This document shows, piece by piece, positions 13,627 through 20,857 of a DNA stretch of 25,338 bases. The stretch spans positions 1 through 25,338 of the forward strand of contig CAYSWS010000015.1 in the NCBI GenBank assembly GCA_964434935.1, written 5' to 3'. Both the position numbers and the translations under genes were made by a program. The notes beneath the pieces were generated by a model. That model saw nothing but the letters and a program-made list of their open reading frames with translations, was not told the DNA's origin and searched no databases. Numbering within the stretch: the stretch's first letter is position 1; every line of letters begins with the position of its first letter. The stretch comes from CAYSWS01 sp964434935 (GTDB taxonomy: Bacteria; Patescibacteriota; WWE3; UBA101185; UBA10185).

Positions 13627-14188
13627 ATTGCTTAAAAAATGTTCTGTACAAAAATAGGCCGGCTAGGAAACCTCCGATATGTGCTAGTTGGTCCGCCCAA
13701 AAGGGTGTAAAAAGAAGTACTAAAGTGAATAAGGAAAGGGCTAGGAAGGATATCTTCCTTATTTTTAAGTTGGGTTCTACAAAAAGATAGGCAGCAAATA
13801 CTCCAAACTCCCCGTTTGACATAGCTAGGTCAGTAAAATAACTAAAGTTTAGAAATACCATCACTATAATATATTCAAAGATCATTCCTAGTGTGTTCGT
13901 TATAAAAAATATTGCTATTATTTCTTTGGTCCCTCTTAACATTTCGAACCTGAATAAAAAATAGGACATTGTTATTACACCAATAAAAGTAAGCCATCCG
14001 TTTGTAAAAAGAACCATAGTGAATGCCCTGTAGATTATGGAATGATCTATCTTCGAAAACACTACTCCGTAAGTATCAATAATACTTTTTACAGTTTCGG
14101 TATTAAAAAGTGTATTACAGCCGATATTTAGAATGATAACCAATGACAACAATGCGCTAGAAAACGGAGCTTTTTTTACTAATTCCAT
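13604..14188 (-). CDS. Rhomboid-like membrane protein lacking the catalytic serine
   Basis: The 194-residue product has six hydrophobic segments and the rhomboid fold pattern. MSNGEFGVFAAYLF aligns with the GxSG helix, and LAHIGGFLAGLFLY carries the conserved histidine helix. At the GxSG position the sequence reads GEFG, so the nucleophilic serine is replaced and the protein is probably a non-proteolytic rhomboid-like protein. It overlaps the upstream lipid-aminoacylation-like gene by ten bases, indicating co-translation. Rhomboid-like membrane domains occur next to DUF2156 enzymes in other bacteria, to my recollection, so it may be a membrane partner of that enzyme rather than a protease. 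The 3' end overlaps the htrA-like gene convergently. Confidence 0.7.
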   Translation of the reverse strand: MELVKKAPFSSALLSLVIILNIGCNTLFNTETVKSIIDTYGVVFSKIDHSIIYRAFTMVLFTNGWLTFIGVITMSYFLFRFEMLRGTKEIIAIFFITNTLGMIFEYIIVMVFLNFSYFTDLAMSNGEFGVFAAYLFVEPNLKIRKISFLALSLFTLVLLFTPFWADQLAHIGGFLAGLFLYRTFFKQSNYSLLR

Positions 14189-15909
14189 GGTTTTAAAGCA
14201 TCTAGAAACTTTTTAGGTAAGTTAAGATCTAGTTCTACCGAAGCCTCAAGACTTAAAAGAGCAGCAATAAGCTGAGGTAGATCTGTCACTTTTTCAAAGG
14301 CTAAATACCTACTTTTCCATATAGGGTGAAACTTGTTATTAAAATTGAATAATGAGTTGATGTAAAGTACTCTGTCTGCCCTTTTAGTAATAATTTTTTC
14401 TATCTGCTTCAAAAACCCGGTACTTTCTCCATTAGTATCAGATAGGGGAGCGAAGTTCAAACTAAGATACTTGAGCCCTATGCTCTTAAGATGATAAATA
14501 GTTTTAACAATTAAAAACTCATTCAAACCATTTGGGGCATGTTTTATACGCCTCATCTCATCTAAAGAGTATCCTTCTCCTTTGTATATAGGCACAAATA
14601 CCATATATCCCAAAACCTCACTTTTTCCCTGAGCTTTCTTGGTAGCAAAAGCAAAAAGACAATCTGGGTCTAAGTTATTTGGTATCCTTGACAATGTCAT
14701 TGTAAAACCTCTTTCCTTACCTCCACCAAATTCCTTGATCCAACTTTCGTTCAGACTAACCATTTGAGCATAGGTTGCGGCATCAAGTTCGGAGATCTTT
14801 GCTGTATTAAATTCTATATCGTCGTTCGATACAGTACGTATGGCCCTTTTAAATTTCCACCCGCTTCTTCCATGATAATCTTTTTCAAGATCAAAATTTT
14901 CTACGTTTACGATAGCCTCTTCTCCCAATTTTATGATTTTATAATCCAGCTTTTTGTATATTTCTAAATATTCTCCTGAAATGCTCATAAATGCGGTAGA
15001 TATTCCTCTGTCGTGCCAAAAAGTATTGTATTTTTGAGCTAAGCTAAATGCATCTGCGGGTGTACATACCGGGTCGGAAGAAGCCACAGCAATGTTTTTT
15101 GATATGTCATACGATATAAAACCATCAATATCTTCGCTTAAAAAGATCTTTTTCTTAAAACTTGTCGAAAAATAACTCAGTGTGTCCTTTCCGTAGCGTC
15201 TTAAAACATCCATTGTATCAATTGCTCCAGCATTAGTTCCTTTTTTAGAATAGTTTTCGAATAATTTTAATAAAAATTTAGCAAATATAATGATGAATAT
15301 AATTGGAAGCGATCTTAAGAACAATGAGACCCTACCTTTGGGAGTAATGTCTAGTTTATATGACAGATTAAAAACATCGAATATCAGATTTCTCAGTAGG
15401 TTAAAAAATGTTAACTTTCCAAGATGCCTTTTTAGCAAAAAAAATCCCATGAATGAATAGGATAAGAACAGAAGAAGATCTCCAGCAAGTATTTTCAGGT
15501 TTGAGAGGACATTATGATCTTCAGAACTGTTTTTATACTCTTTCTCCGAGTTCAAAAGTAGTAAAAGAACTATGAACGTAAGTACTAACTCTTCGAAATT
15601 AAATCCTTTGACCAAATGAGATATGCCGGAAATTATGGTTAAGTAAACTGCGGTTTTCCATGCATCTCTATTCTTTCTTTTTACACCACCGGCAATAGAT
15701 AAGAAAAATATTCCGGTAATTACTACTGTGGTATTAGAAAATTCTACTAGTGGTATTTGATAAAAATAGCTTAGCCTTTGTATCTTATTTAATATAGGAT
15801 ACCTAAATACAGAAAGGATGTTAGCCAAACCCAGGGATACGAGGAGAACATACGTAATGTTAACTTTTAGTCTATCATTTATTTTCAACTTTTTTAGATT
15901 ACAGTGCAA
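14179..15909 (-). CDS. Lysyl-phosphatidylglycerol synthase-like membrane protein (DUF2156/MprF C-domain)
   Basis: The 576-residue product has an N-terminal membrane part (about residues 15-215, six or seven helices). A cytoplasmic DUF2156/LPG_synthase_C domain (about 235-560) follows, a double GNAT-like fold that transfers an amino acid from aminoacyl-tRNA to a lipid. Diagnostic stretches include IAVASSDPVC, GRSGWKFKRAIR, YSLDEMRRIKHAPNGLNEFL and YLSLNFAPLSD. Family members aminoacylate phosphatidylglycerol and lower the negative surface charge. Whether the product here is lysyl-PG or another aminoacyl lipid is unknown. The start is unclear: TTG 15909 overlaps the EamA stop, another TTG lies at 15888, and there is no early ATG. 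It is the middle gene of three overlapping genes. Confidence 0.85.
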   Translation of the reverse strand: MHCNLKKLKINDRLKVNITYVLLVSLGLANILSVFRYPILNKIQRLSYFYQIPLVEFSNTTVVITGIFFLSIAGGVKRKNRDAWKTAVYLTIISGISHLVKGFNFEELVLTFIVLLLLLNSEKEYKNSSEDHNVLSNLKILAGDLLLFLSYSFMGFFLLKRHLGKLTFFNLLRNLIFDVFNLSYKLDITPKGRVSLFLRSLPIIFIIIFAKFLLKLFENYSKKGTNAGAIDTMDVLRRYGKDTLSYFSTSFKKKIFLSEDIDGFISYDISKNIAVASSDPVCTPADAFSLAQKYNTFWHDRGISTAFMSISGEYLEIYKKLDYKIIKLGEEAIVNVENFDLEKDYHGRSGWKFKRAIRTVSNDDIEFNTAKISELDAATYAQMVSLNESWIKEFGGGKERGFTMTLSRIPNNLDPDCLFAFATKKAQGKSEVLGYMVFVPIYKGEGYSLDEMRRIKHAPNGLNEFLIVKTIYHLKSIGLKYLSLNFAPLSDTNGESTGFLKQIEKIITKRADRVLYINSLFNFNNKFHPIWKSRYLAFEKVTDLPQLIAALLSLEASVELDLNLPKKFLDALKPWN

Positions 15910-16315
15910 TTAAAATAGCACCCACAGCCATCAATAAACTTCCTAATACAACGGCTAAGGTTACTTTTTCACTTAACAACAAGGCACCAAACACTACGGT
16001 TAGAACTAGGCTTAACTTATCTATAGGCACGACTTTAGAGACATCTCCCAACTGCAAGGCTCTAAAATAAAATATCCAGGAAATTCCTGTTGTGATACCG
16101 GATAAAATAAGAAACAGCAGTGTGTGCTTGGAAATGGAACTCAGGCTATGAAAAGTGCCTTGGAAAAACACGATCGTCCAGGCAAAGATCATTATCACCA
16201 CGGTCCTAATGGCTGTAGCCAAATTAGAGTCAATGCCTGCCACACCGATCTTAGCCAAAATAGCTGTGATGGCAGCAAATAGTGCAGAGATGAGGGCAAA
16301 TATGAACCAGGACAT
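15899..16315 (-). CDS. Small EamA/DMT-superfamily transporter
   Basis: The 138-residue product carries one EamA unit of about five helices. It contains the family's glycine/alanine-rich pattern (ALISALFAAITAILAKIGV near the N-terminus) and ends LAVVLGSLLMAVGAILIAL. Two-unit EamA transporters are about 300 residues. Single units probably dimerise, as in small multidrug resistance proteins. The substrate is unknown. It heads an overlapping operon with the lipid-aminoacylation-like protein, so lipid flipping or drug export would fit, but that is inference. The extended -10 TGATAACAT (-10 at 16327-16322) lies six bases from the ATG, giving a leaderless mRNA. Confidence 0.8.
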   Translation of the reverse strand: MSWFIFALISALFAAITAILAKIGVAGIDSNLATAIRTVVIMIFAWTIVFFQGTFHSLSSISKHTLLFLILSGITTGISWIFYFRALQLGDVSKVVPIDKLSLVLTVVFGALLLSEKVTLAVVLGSLLMAVGAILIAL

Positions 16316-16321
16316 ACTACT

Positions 16322-16376
16322 ATGTTATCACTAATCACTTTATCGACAAGCCAAAAACTTAAAAGTATGGTATATT
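16322..16376. promoter_or_regulatory. Divergent promoters for the EamA operon and the helicase
   Basis: The minus-strand TGATAACAT (16330-16322) serves the EamA operon. On the plus strand the extended -10 TGGTATATT (16368-16376) predicts a start near 16383 and an 88-base helicase leader. That leader contains a perfect 5-bp hairpin GTAAG-CAC-CTTAC (16416-16428). Confidence 0.5.
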
Positions 16377-16470
16377 ACTCCTCGTGGTGTTCTGTAAGAT
16401 ATAGAGAAAGTTAGAGTAAGCACCTTACCTTAAGCCCTCATTTATTTTCCAAACATTACCAAAAACGAAT

Positions 16471-17664
16471 ATGTATAGAAAGAATTACTCAAGGAAAAAA
16501 TATTATGGGCGAAGGCGTTCCGAAGGCGGAAGGCGTTCCGGTGGTAAATATACGGATAGATCTGCCATAAATCCCAGATTATATGTATCGAATGGAGAAT
16601 CCGCCCAAGAAGAGAACCTTTATGTTGCCGGATCTGATTTTGCTCACTTTAATTTGGATGGCAAGATCTTCGAAAACGTAAGAAGCAGGCAATATAAAAA
16701 TCCTACCAAGATACAATATGAGGCCATACCTCACATAATGGCCGGAAGAGACGTTCTGGGCATGGCCAGCACGGGTTCGGGCAAGACAGCCGCTTTTCTA
16801 CTACCTATGCTGACAAAGACTTTAAAAAGCCCTAAAGAAAGATGTTTGATAGTTGTTCCCACCAGAGAGCTGGCCAACCAGATCACAAATGAGATCATAG
16901 CCTTTTCCAAAGGAACTTTTATTCAACAAGCGCTGATCGTGGGCGGGGCAAAATATGGTAATCAGATCAGGCTTTTAATGAAAGAGCCTCAATTTGTTGT
17001 GGCCACACCGGGAAGACTGATCGATCTTTATAAAACCAAAAAGATATATTTGCATGATTTTAACAATATTGTCTTGGACGAAGTCGACCGTATGCTGGAT
17101 ATGGGCTTTATAAATGACATCGAATTGATAATTTCCAAGTTATCACAGCAAAAACAAAGCCTGTTCTTCTCGGCTACTATGAACTCTAAAGCTGAGGGCA
17201 TTGCCAGAACTTTACTCAAAGACCCGATACGAATAGAGATCAAGCAGAAAAGCGCAGCGGCTAGTGTGGACCAGGATATAATCCGTTACCAATTCACCGG
17301 TGAAAAGATAAACAAACTTGACGAACTTCTGCACAAAAGCGAATTTGATAAGGTTTTGGTCTTCTCCCGAACAAAAAGAGGGGCTGATTCACTAGCCAGG
17401 GAGCTACAAAGAAGAGGGCATAAAAGCGGTGTGATACACGGAGACAGGTCTTTAGGGCAAAGGAACAAAGCTATATCTCTTTTTAGGCAAAACGTCATAG
17501 ATGTGCTCGTAGCCACTGATGTAGCCGCCAGAGGTATAGATATTCCCGATATATCTCATATCATTAACTTTGATGAGCCGGCCACTTACAATGATTATAT
17601 TCACAGGATAGGCAGGACCGGACGTATAGGTAAACGGGGCGTAGCGCTTACCTTTGTGAAATGA
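16471..17664 (+). CDS. DEAD-box ATP-dependent RNA helicase
   Basis: The 397-residue product has a basic, Arg/Gly/Ser-rich N-terminal tail (about residues 1-45) likely to bind RNA, and then both RecA-like domains. Motifs in order are the Q-motif NPTKIQYEAIP, motif I ASTGSGKT, Ia PTRELA, GG, TPGR, motif II DEVD (DEAD in most relatives), motif III SAT, motif IV-like VLVFSRTKRGAD, motif V VATDVAARGIDIP, and motif VI YIHRIGRTGR. The chain ends soon after motif VI, with no C-terminal extension. It unwinds RNA duplexes in ribosome assembly or RNA turnover. The leader is about 88 bases with a small hairpin, and such leaders often carry cold-shock or feedback control. No Shine-Dalgarno sequence is visible. 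Confidence 0.93.
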   Translation: MYRKNYSRKKYYGRRRSEGGRRSGGKYTDRSAINPRLYVSNGESAQEENLYVAGSDFAHFNLDGKIFENVRSRQYKNPTKIQYEAIPHIMAGRDVLGMASTGSGKTAAFLLPMLTKTLKSPKERCLIVVPTRELANQITNEIIAFSKGTFIQQALIVGGAKYGNQIRLLMKEPQFVVATPGRLIDLYKTKKIYLHDFNNIVLDEVDRMLDMGFINDIELIISKLSQQKQSLFFSATMNSKAEGIARTLLKDPIRIEIKQKSAAASVDQDIIRYQFTGEKINKLDELLHKSEFDKVLVFSRTKRGADSLARELQRRGHKSGVIHGDRSLGQRNKAISLFRQNVIDVLVATDVAARGIDIPDISHIINFDEPATYNDYIHRIGRTGRIGKRGVALTFVK

Positions 17665-17669
17665 ACTAT

Positions 17670-17736
17670 TTGCCAAAATAAATTGCTAGACCTATAATAC
17701 TTATCAACCAAATACTATAATAAGAATAAAAGGAGG
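17670..17736 (+). promoter_or_regulatory. Strong promoter and ribosome binding site for the small Cys/His protein
   Basis: TTGCCA (17670-17675), a 17-base spacer and a perfect TATAAT (17693-17698) predict a start near 17705. A second TATAAT (17716-17721) lies further down. AAAGGAGG (AGGAGG at 17731-17736) stands five bases before the ATG. It is the most canonical transcription and translation initiation signal in the window and begins six bases after the helicase stop codon. Confidence 0.7.
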
Positions 17737-17741
17737 AAGAA

Positions 17742-17981
17742 ATGGGTTTAGAATTTGATTCTTTCAACGATGATCTTGAAGATCCAGTTTTTATGGGTTT
17801 AAGTGGCGAGAGCGAAGACCTGATAGGGCGATGCCTTGAATGTTGCTGGGAAGGCTCGATGCCCTTAGGTTCAACCGGAGGAGATCCTCTAGAGATACTC
17901 TCTTCTCAAGAACAGCTCCGTGAAGATCACAAGTTAGCAAAACCAAGATGTCAGGGTAAACTAACTTTCTCCATTGATTAG
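17742..17981 (+). CDS. Small acidic protein with a putative CxxC...HxxxxxxC zinc site
   Basis: The 79-residue product is acidic and soluble. It carries Cys31-x2-Cys34-Cys35 followed by Trp, then His63-x6-Cys70 near the C-terminus. This spacing could coordinate one zinc ion as a small zinc-finger fold (CLECCWEG ... HKLAKPRC). I recognise no named family. The strong promoter and perfect ribosome binding site suggest high expression, unlike most neighbours. It is transcribed downstream of the helicase and ends at a bidirectional terminator shared with the convergent redox operon. DNA, RNA or protein binding are all possible. Confidence 0.65.
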   Translation: MGLEFDSFNDDLEDPVFMGLSGESEDLIGRCLECCWEGSMPLGSTGGDPLEILSSQEQLREDHKLAKPRCQGKLTFSID

Positions 17982-17990
17982 ATTGATCAT

Positions 17991-18036
17991 AAGGGTGCAT
18001 TATTTTTCTTGCTTTGGCAAGGATAACTGCACCCTT
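17991..18036. terminator. Bidirectional two-level hairpin terminator
   Basis: A perfect 9-bp stem AAGGGTGCA (17991-17999) / TGCACCCTT (18028-18036) encloses a second hairpin, CTTGC-TTTG-GCAAG. It lies between the small Cys/His gene (stop 17981) and the convergent heme-protein gene (stop 18036), with T-rich sequence on both exits, so it can serve both directions. Confidence 0.75.
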
Positions 18037-18929
18037 TAATATATTTTGGAATCTTCTTTTTGTTCAGGCTTTTTTTCCGGTCTTTTCAAAAACAAGCGCT
18101 TTTTGAATATTCTGGCTAAAAGGAACGAGAACACCATGGTCATTGAAACTATGTATATCCAGCGCATCCAAGGTTCTCTGGAATCTGTTCCTGATAAATA
18201 ACCGTGCACCAAAAACATCAAATAGCCTGCAAAGCTGGCGTAGTGGATGGCTCTCCAAGCCTTCATAGAAATAACTTTTTTTCTCAGCTCGGACGTTGCT
18301 ATCAACAGAATTATCGTATAAAAGGCGATGATCCCCAATGCGGAGGCGTATGTGTAGTCGAAACCTAAGACAGATCTAAAGTCACGATGGATCGTGAACG
18401 GAACTATAAGTTCGATAATGTATAACTTAAAATAATTATCAAAAAATAGAGCCATAAAATGTAAAATGACCATGAATAGGCCTGCCCAAGCTATGGTTCT
18501 GTGTACTTCCTGAGCCGTTAACACTCCCATGATCCTAATCTTTACCAGCGCCCGCGATGTCTGCAGCAAACCAAAACAAACAACAAATGTTAAAAGTATA
18601 AATGCAGTTATGCCGCTTATCCTGGAAATGTACCAGGCCAGGGGATCTTTTCTTTCCAAAACTTTTATATTTTCTTTATAGTAAATTTCAACCGGAGTTG
18701 ATTTGCTGTCCAAAGGGTCCGTCTTATTAAGGATCTCCTGGAGATCGCTAAAACCATCTCCATCCGTATCGGAATTGTTGGGATCTGTTCTATATACATT
18801 TAACTCTTTATCATCAGAAACACCATCAAGGTCACTGTCTTTGAGAACATCTTGAGCATGAGCCGCGCTAAAGAAGAAGATCACCGTAAGAATTGAAAAA
18901 TAGATAAATAATTTAGCTTTTCCAAACAT
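18036..18929 (-). CDS. Ferric-reductase-like heme membrane protein with N-terminal calcium repeats
   Basis: The 297-residue product has a signal peptide (about 1-25, cleavage near AHA-Q). Two thrombospondin type-3-like calcium repeats follow (about 30-72: DSDLDGVSDDKEL, DTDGDGFSDLQEI). A ferric-reductase-like transmembrane domain comes next (about 103-275). Paired histidines at 143/157 and 229/242, spaced 14 and 13 residues apart, are typical ligands for two b-type hemes. The protein lacks the cytoplasmic FAD/NADPH domain of true ferric reductases, so it probably hands electrons across the membrane to an external partner. It is the last gene of a four-gene overlapping operon and overlaps the ApbE gene by 17 bases, which suggests that the partner is a flavinylated protein or the calcium-repeat protein. 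Confidence 0.85.
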   Translation of the reverse strand: MFGKAKLFIYFSILTVIFFFSAAHAQDVLKDSDLDGVSDDKELNVYRTDPNNSDTDGDGFSDLQEILNKTDPLDSKSTPVEIYYKENIKVLERKDPLAWYISRISGITAFILLTFVVCFGLLQTSRALVKIRIMGVLTAQEVHRTIAWAGLFMVILHFMALFFDNYFKLYIIELIVPFTIHRDFRSVLGFDYTYASALGIIAFYTIILLIATSELRKKVISMKAWRAIHYASFAGYLMFLVHGYLSGTDSREPWMRWIYIVSMTMVFSFLLARIFKKRLFLKRPEKKPEQKEDSKIY

Positions 18930-19878
18930 ATCTTTCCATTATATTATTAACTTTAACTTTTTTATCCTTTTTGACCATAAAGACCGCCACACCATTCTTT
19001 TCGGCATGATCCAAACCCGCTTCTTCTCCCATAATAAAAATACTTTTTGCCATTACATCTGCTTCTACTACATTATCGGACACAACAGTAACAGTCAAAA
19101 GATCGTTCTTTGCACTTTTTTGGCTTTTGGGATCTATGAGGTGATGCTTTTTCTCATTTCCCACACGCCAATTCTTCCGTGTTATTCCGGAGGTAGCGGC
19201 AGCCATATCCTTTAACTTTAATATTTCCAAAGTATTTTCCGGGTAAAGAGGATCCTCTATGCCAATTGCCCAGCAGTCTAAATTATCAGCAATATTCACA
19301 CCGGAGCAGAAAATATCACCCCCGGCATCAACTATAAAGTTAGCGTACTTTTCTTGCAGATAATTTGATACTTTTTGTACAACATAGCCTTTACCTATAC
19401 CTCCTAGTTCAATTTTCACATCTGCCGGTTTGTAAACCGTATTTTCTGCCAGAAATTTTATTTTTGAAAATTTACCTGACTCTCCTAAATATTTTATGTC
19501 TATATTTTTTTTGTTAAATCCTTTTTGGCTACTTATAACATAACCTTCTTTTAGAAGAGGGTAGTATATGGAGGGGTCAAAAATGCCCTTTGTCCTTTTG
19601 AAATATTTAAGGGATAAGCGCAACATGGAATAAAGATCATCGGAAACTTTAATTTCCCCGGAACTGTCATTAAACCTTGTTAGTTCATTATCCGGTAAGA
19701 ATCTGGAAAATCTTTGTTCGAAGTCTTTGAAAATGGCAAAACTTTTTTCCACATCTTCTTTTATATCTGCTATGTTCTCGGCTGTTACATCCGCTATGGC
19801 GATTCCAACATATATATCGGTGGCCATGATCTCTTTTCTAAGCTCTTTTTCTACCAGAAGAGGATTATGGTTGTTCAT
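18913..19878 (-). CDS. apbE: ApbE-type FAD:protein FMN transferase
   Basis: The 321-residue product matches the ApbE family, which cleaves FAD and attaches FMN covalently to a Ser/Thr of target proteins outside the cytoplasm. Visible blocks are FSRFLPDNELTRFN, GIFDPSIYYPLL, ELGGIGKGYVVQKV, DAGGDIFCSG, HHLIDPKSQKSA and VVEADVMAKSIFIMG. These include the conserved magnesium and FAD-binding residues. No obvious lipobox or signal peptide is present, unlike many exported ApbEs, so its location is uncertain. It overlaps the calcium-repeat gene by 14 bases and the heme-protein gene by 17. No FMN_bind domain with an SGAT acceptor is encoded in this operon, so the flavinylated target may lie elsewhere or use an unusual site. 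Confidence 0.9.
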   Translation of the reverse strand: MNNHNPLLVEKELRKEIMATDIYVGIAIADVTAENIADIKEDVEKSFAIFKDFEQRFSRFLPDNELTRFNDSSGEIKVSDDLYSMLRLSLKYFKRTKGIFDPSIYYPLLKEGYVISSQKGFNKKNIDIKYLGESGKFSKIKFLAENTVYKPADVKIELGGIGKGYVVQKVSNYLQEKYANFIVDAGGDIFCSGVNIADNLDCWAIGIEDPLYPENTLEILKLKDMAAATSGITRKNWRVGNEKKHHLIDPKSQKSAKNDLLTVTVVSDNVVEADVMAKSIFIMGEEAGLDHAEKNGVAVFMVKKDKKVKVNNIMERYVWKS

Positions 19879-20380
19879 GGCTGTCTAATACACCGTTGTG
19901 ATTTTCATCGAAATCTTCAATATAGAGGTAGTCGTCTTCGTCCGGCCACAGATCATGAGCATCAGGCACAGTGTCGCCATCAGAATCAGTAAATAGCAGC
20001 CTTTCATCCACATCAGGATGGGGGTCTAGTGCATCAACCAGCTCGTCGCCGTCTGAATCCACATCGTATCCTGCGTCCACGACCCAGACATATGTGACTT
20101 GGGGAGCTAAAACCATGTCTACATACTCTTCTCCAGCTTCTTCTGTAACATATACTTCTTCCGTGCTATACCCCGAACCGTCATCATGTTCATCTTCTTC
20201 TTCGTGTTCCTCTTCATCTTCATCCTTCTCGTGATCTTCTTCTTTCTCTTCGTGGTCTTCTTCATCTTCCGCAAATACTAGACCGGTGGTACTTTTACTA
20301 ATTCTCCAATATCCTGTGCTTAAGCTAAAAACCAGCAATAAAGATAGAAATAAAGTTAGTCCTAATAAAGCTTTTTTCAT
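19865..20380 (-). CDS. Exported acidic/His-rich protein with calcium-binding repeats
   Basis: The 171-residue product has a signal sequence or anchor (residues 3-24). A stretch made almost entirely of Glu, Asp, His and Lys follows (about 38-67, repeated EEDHEKDE-like units). The C-terminus holds EF-hand/thrombospondin-type repeats DVDSDGDELVDALDPHPD, TDSDGDTVPDAHDLWPD and DFDENHNGVLDSHE (about 107-169). The acidic His-rich segment should bind metal ions, and the repeats bind calcium. The start ATG overlaps the preceding stop by four bases (ATGA). Its place between the coiled-coil anchor and ApbE suggests a structural or metal-handling part of the redox system. No homologue with known function is recognised. 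Confidence 0.8.
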   Translation of the reverse strand: MKKALLGLTLFLSLLLVFSLSTGYWRISKSTTGLVFAEDEEDHEEKEEDHEKDEDEEEHEEEDEHDDGSGYSTEEVYVTEEAGEEYVDMVLAPQVTYVWVVDAGYDVDSDGDELVDALDPHPDVDERLLFTDSDGDTVPDAHDLWPDEDDYLYIEDFDENHNGVLDSHEQP

Positions 20381-20808
20381 GAGGTTTTTGTACTCCTTGT
20401 AACTACAGGTTTTACCACCGTCTTCTTGACAGCGCTTGAAGATGACGAACCGGATGATTTAGTGGTGGCTGAAGAAGCATTACTTTGAGGTATTTGCTGC
20501 GTAGTTGCGATCTGCTTCTTGTGTTGTTCTATGATGCTGGCTTGCTGAGCTAATAAGTATTCGTAAGCACTCTTTGTTTCGATCATCTTGAGCTTGTTAT
20601 TCTCTTTTTCCTGGTTAATATAAGCCAGATATTCTTCTCTGTATTTTTCCAGATCACTCTTAACGGCTTCCTGAAAGTCTATGTTCTCTTGTGCCAAGGC
20701 CAGCTTTTTTTCATATTGCGTCATTAAAAAGACATAGGAGATGGGGATGAATAATGCTAATACCAGCAGAAAAGTTGCTATTTTTGCTTTGAGCCTAGTT
20801 TTTTCCAC
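20377..20808 (-). CDS. Membrane-anchored coiled-coil protein, first gene of the redox operon
   Basis: The 143-residue product has one transmembrane helix (about 11-30). A coiled coil rich in Glu, Lys and Gln follows (about 32-95), then a Ser/Thr/Val/Lys-rich low-complexity tail (about 100-143). It probably projects from the membrane into the envelope or outside. I recognise no family. It starts with GTG; TATAAT (20823-20818) lies nine bases upstream, so the leader is only two or three bases. This is the only visible promoter for the four-gene operon. Low-complexity tails of this kind are common in cell-surface proteins. Confidence 0.75.
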   Translation of the reverse strand: MEKTRLKAKIATFLLVLALFIPISYVFLMTQYEKKLALAQENIDFQEAVKSDLEKYREEYLAYINQEKENNKLKMIETKSAYEYLLAQQASIIEQHKKQIATTQQIPQSNASSATTKSSGSSSSSAVKKTVVKPVVTRSTKTS

Positions 20809-20857
20809 AATCTGTGTATTATATCGAAAATTCCTGAAAAATTCCTGAATATGTAAA

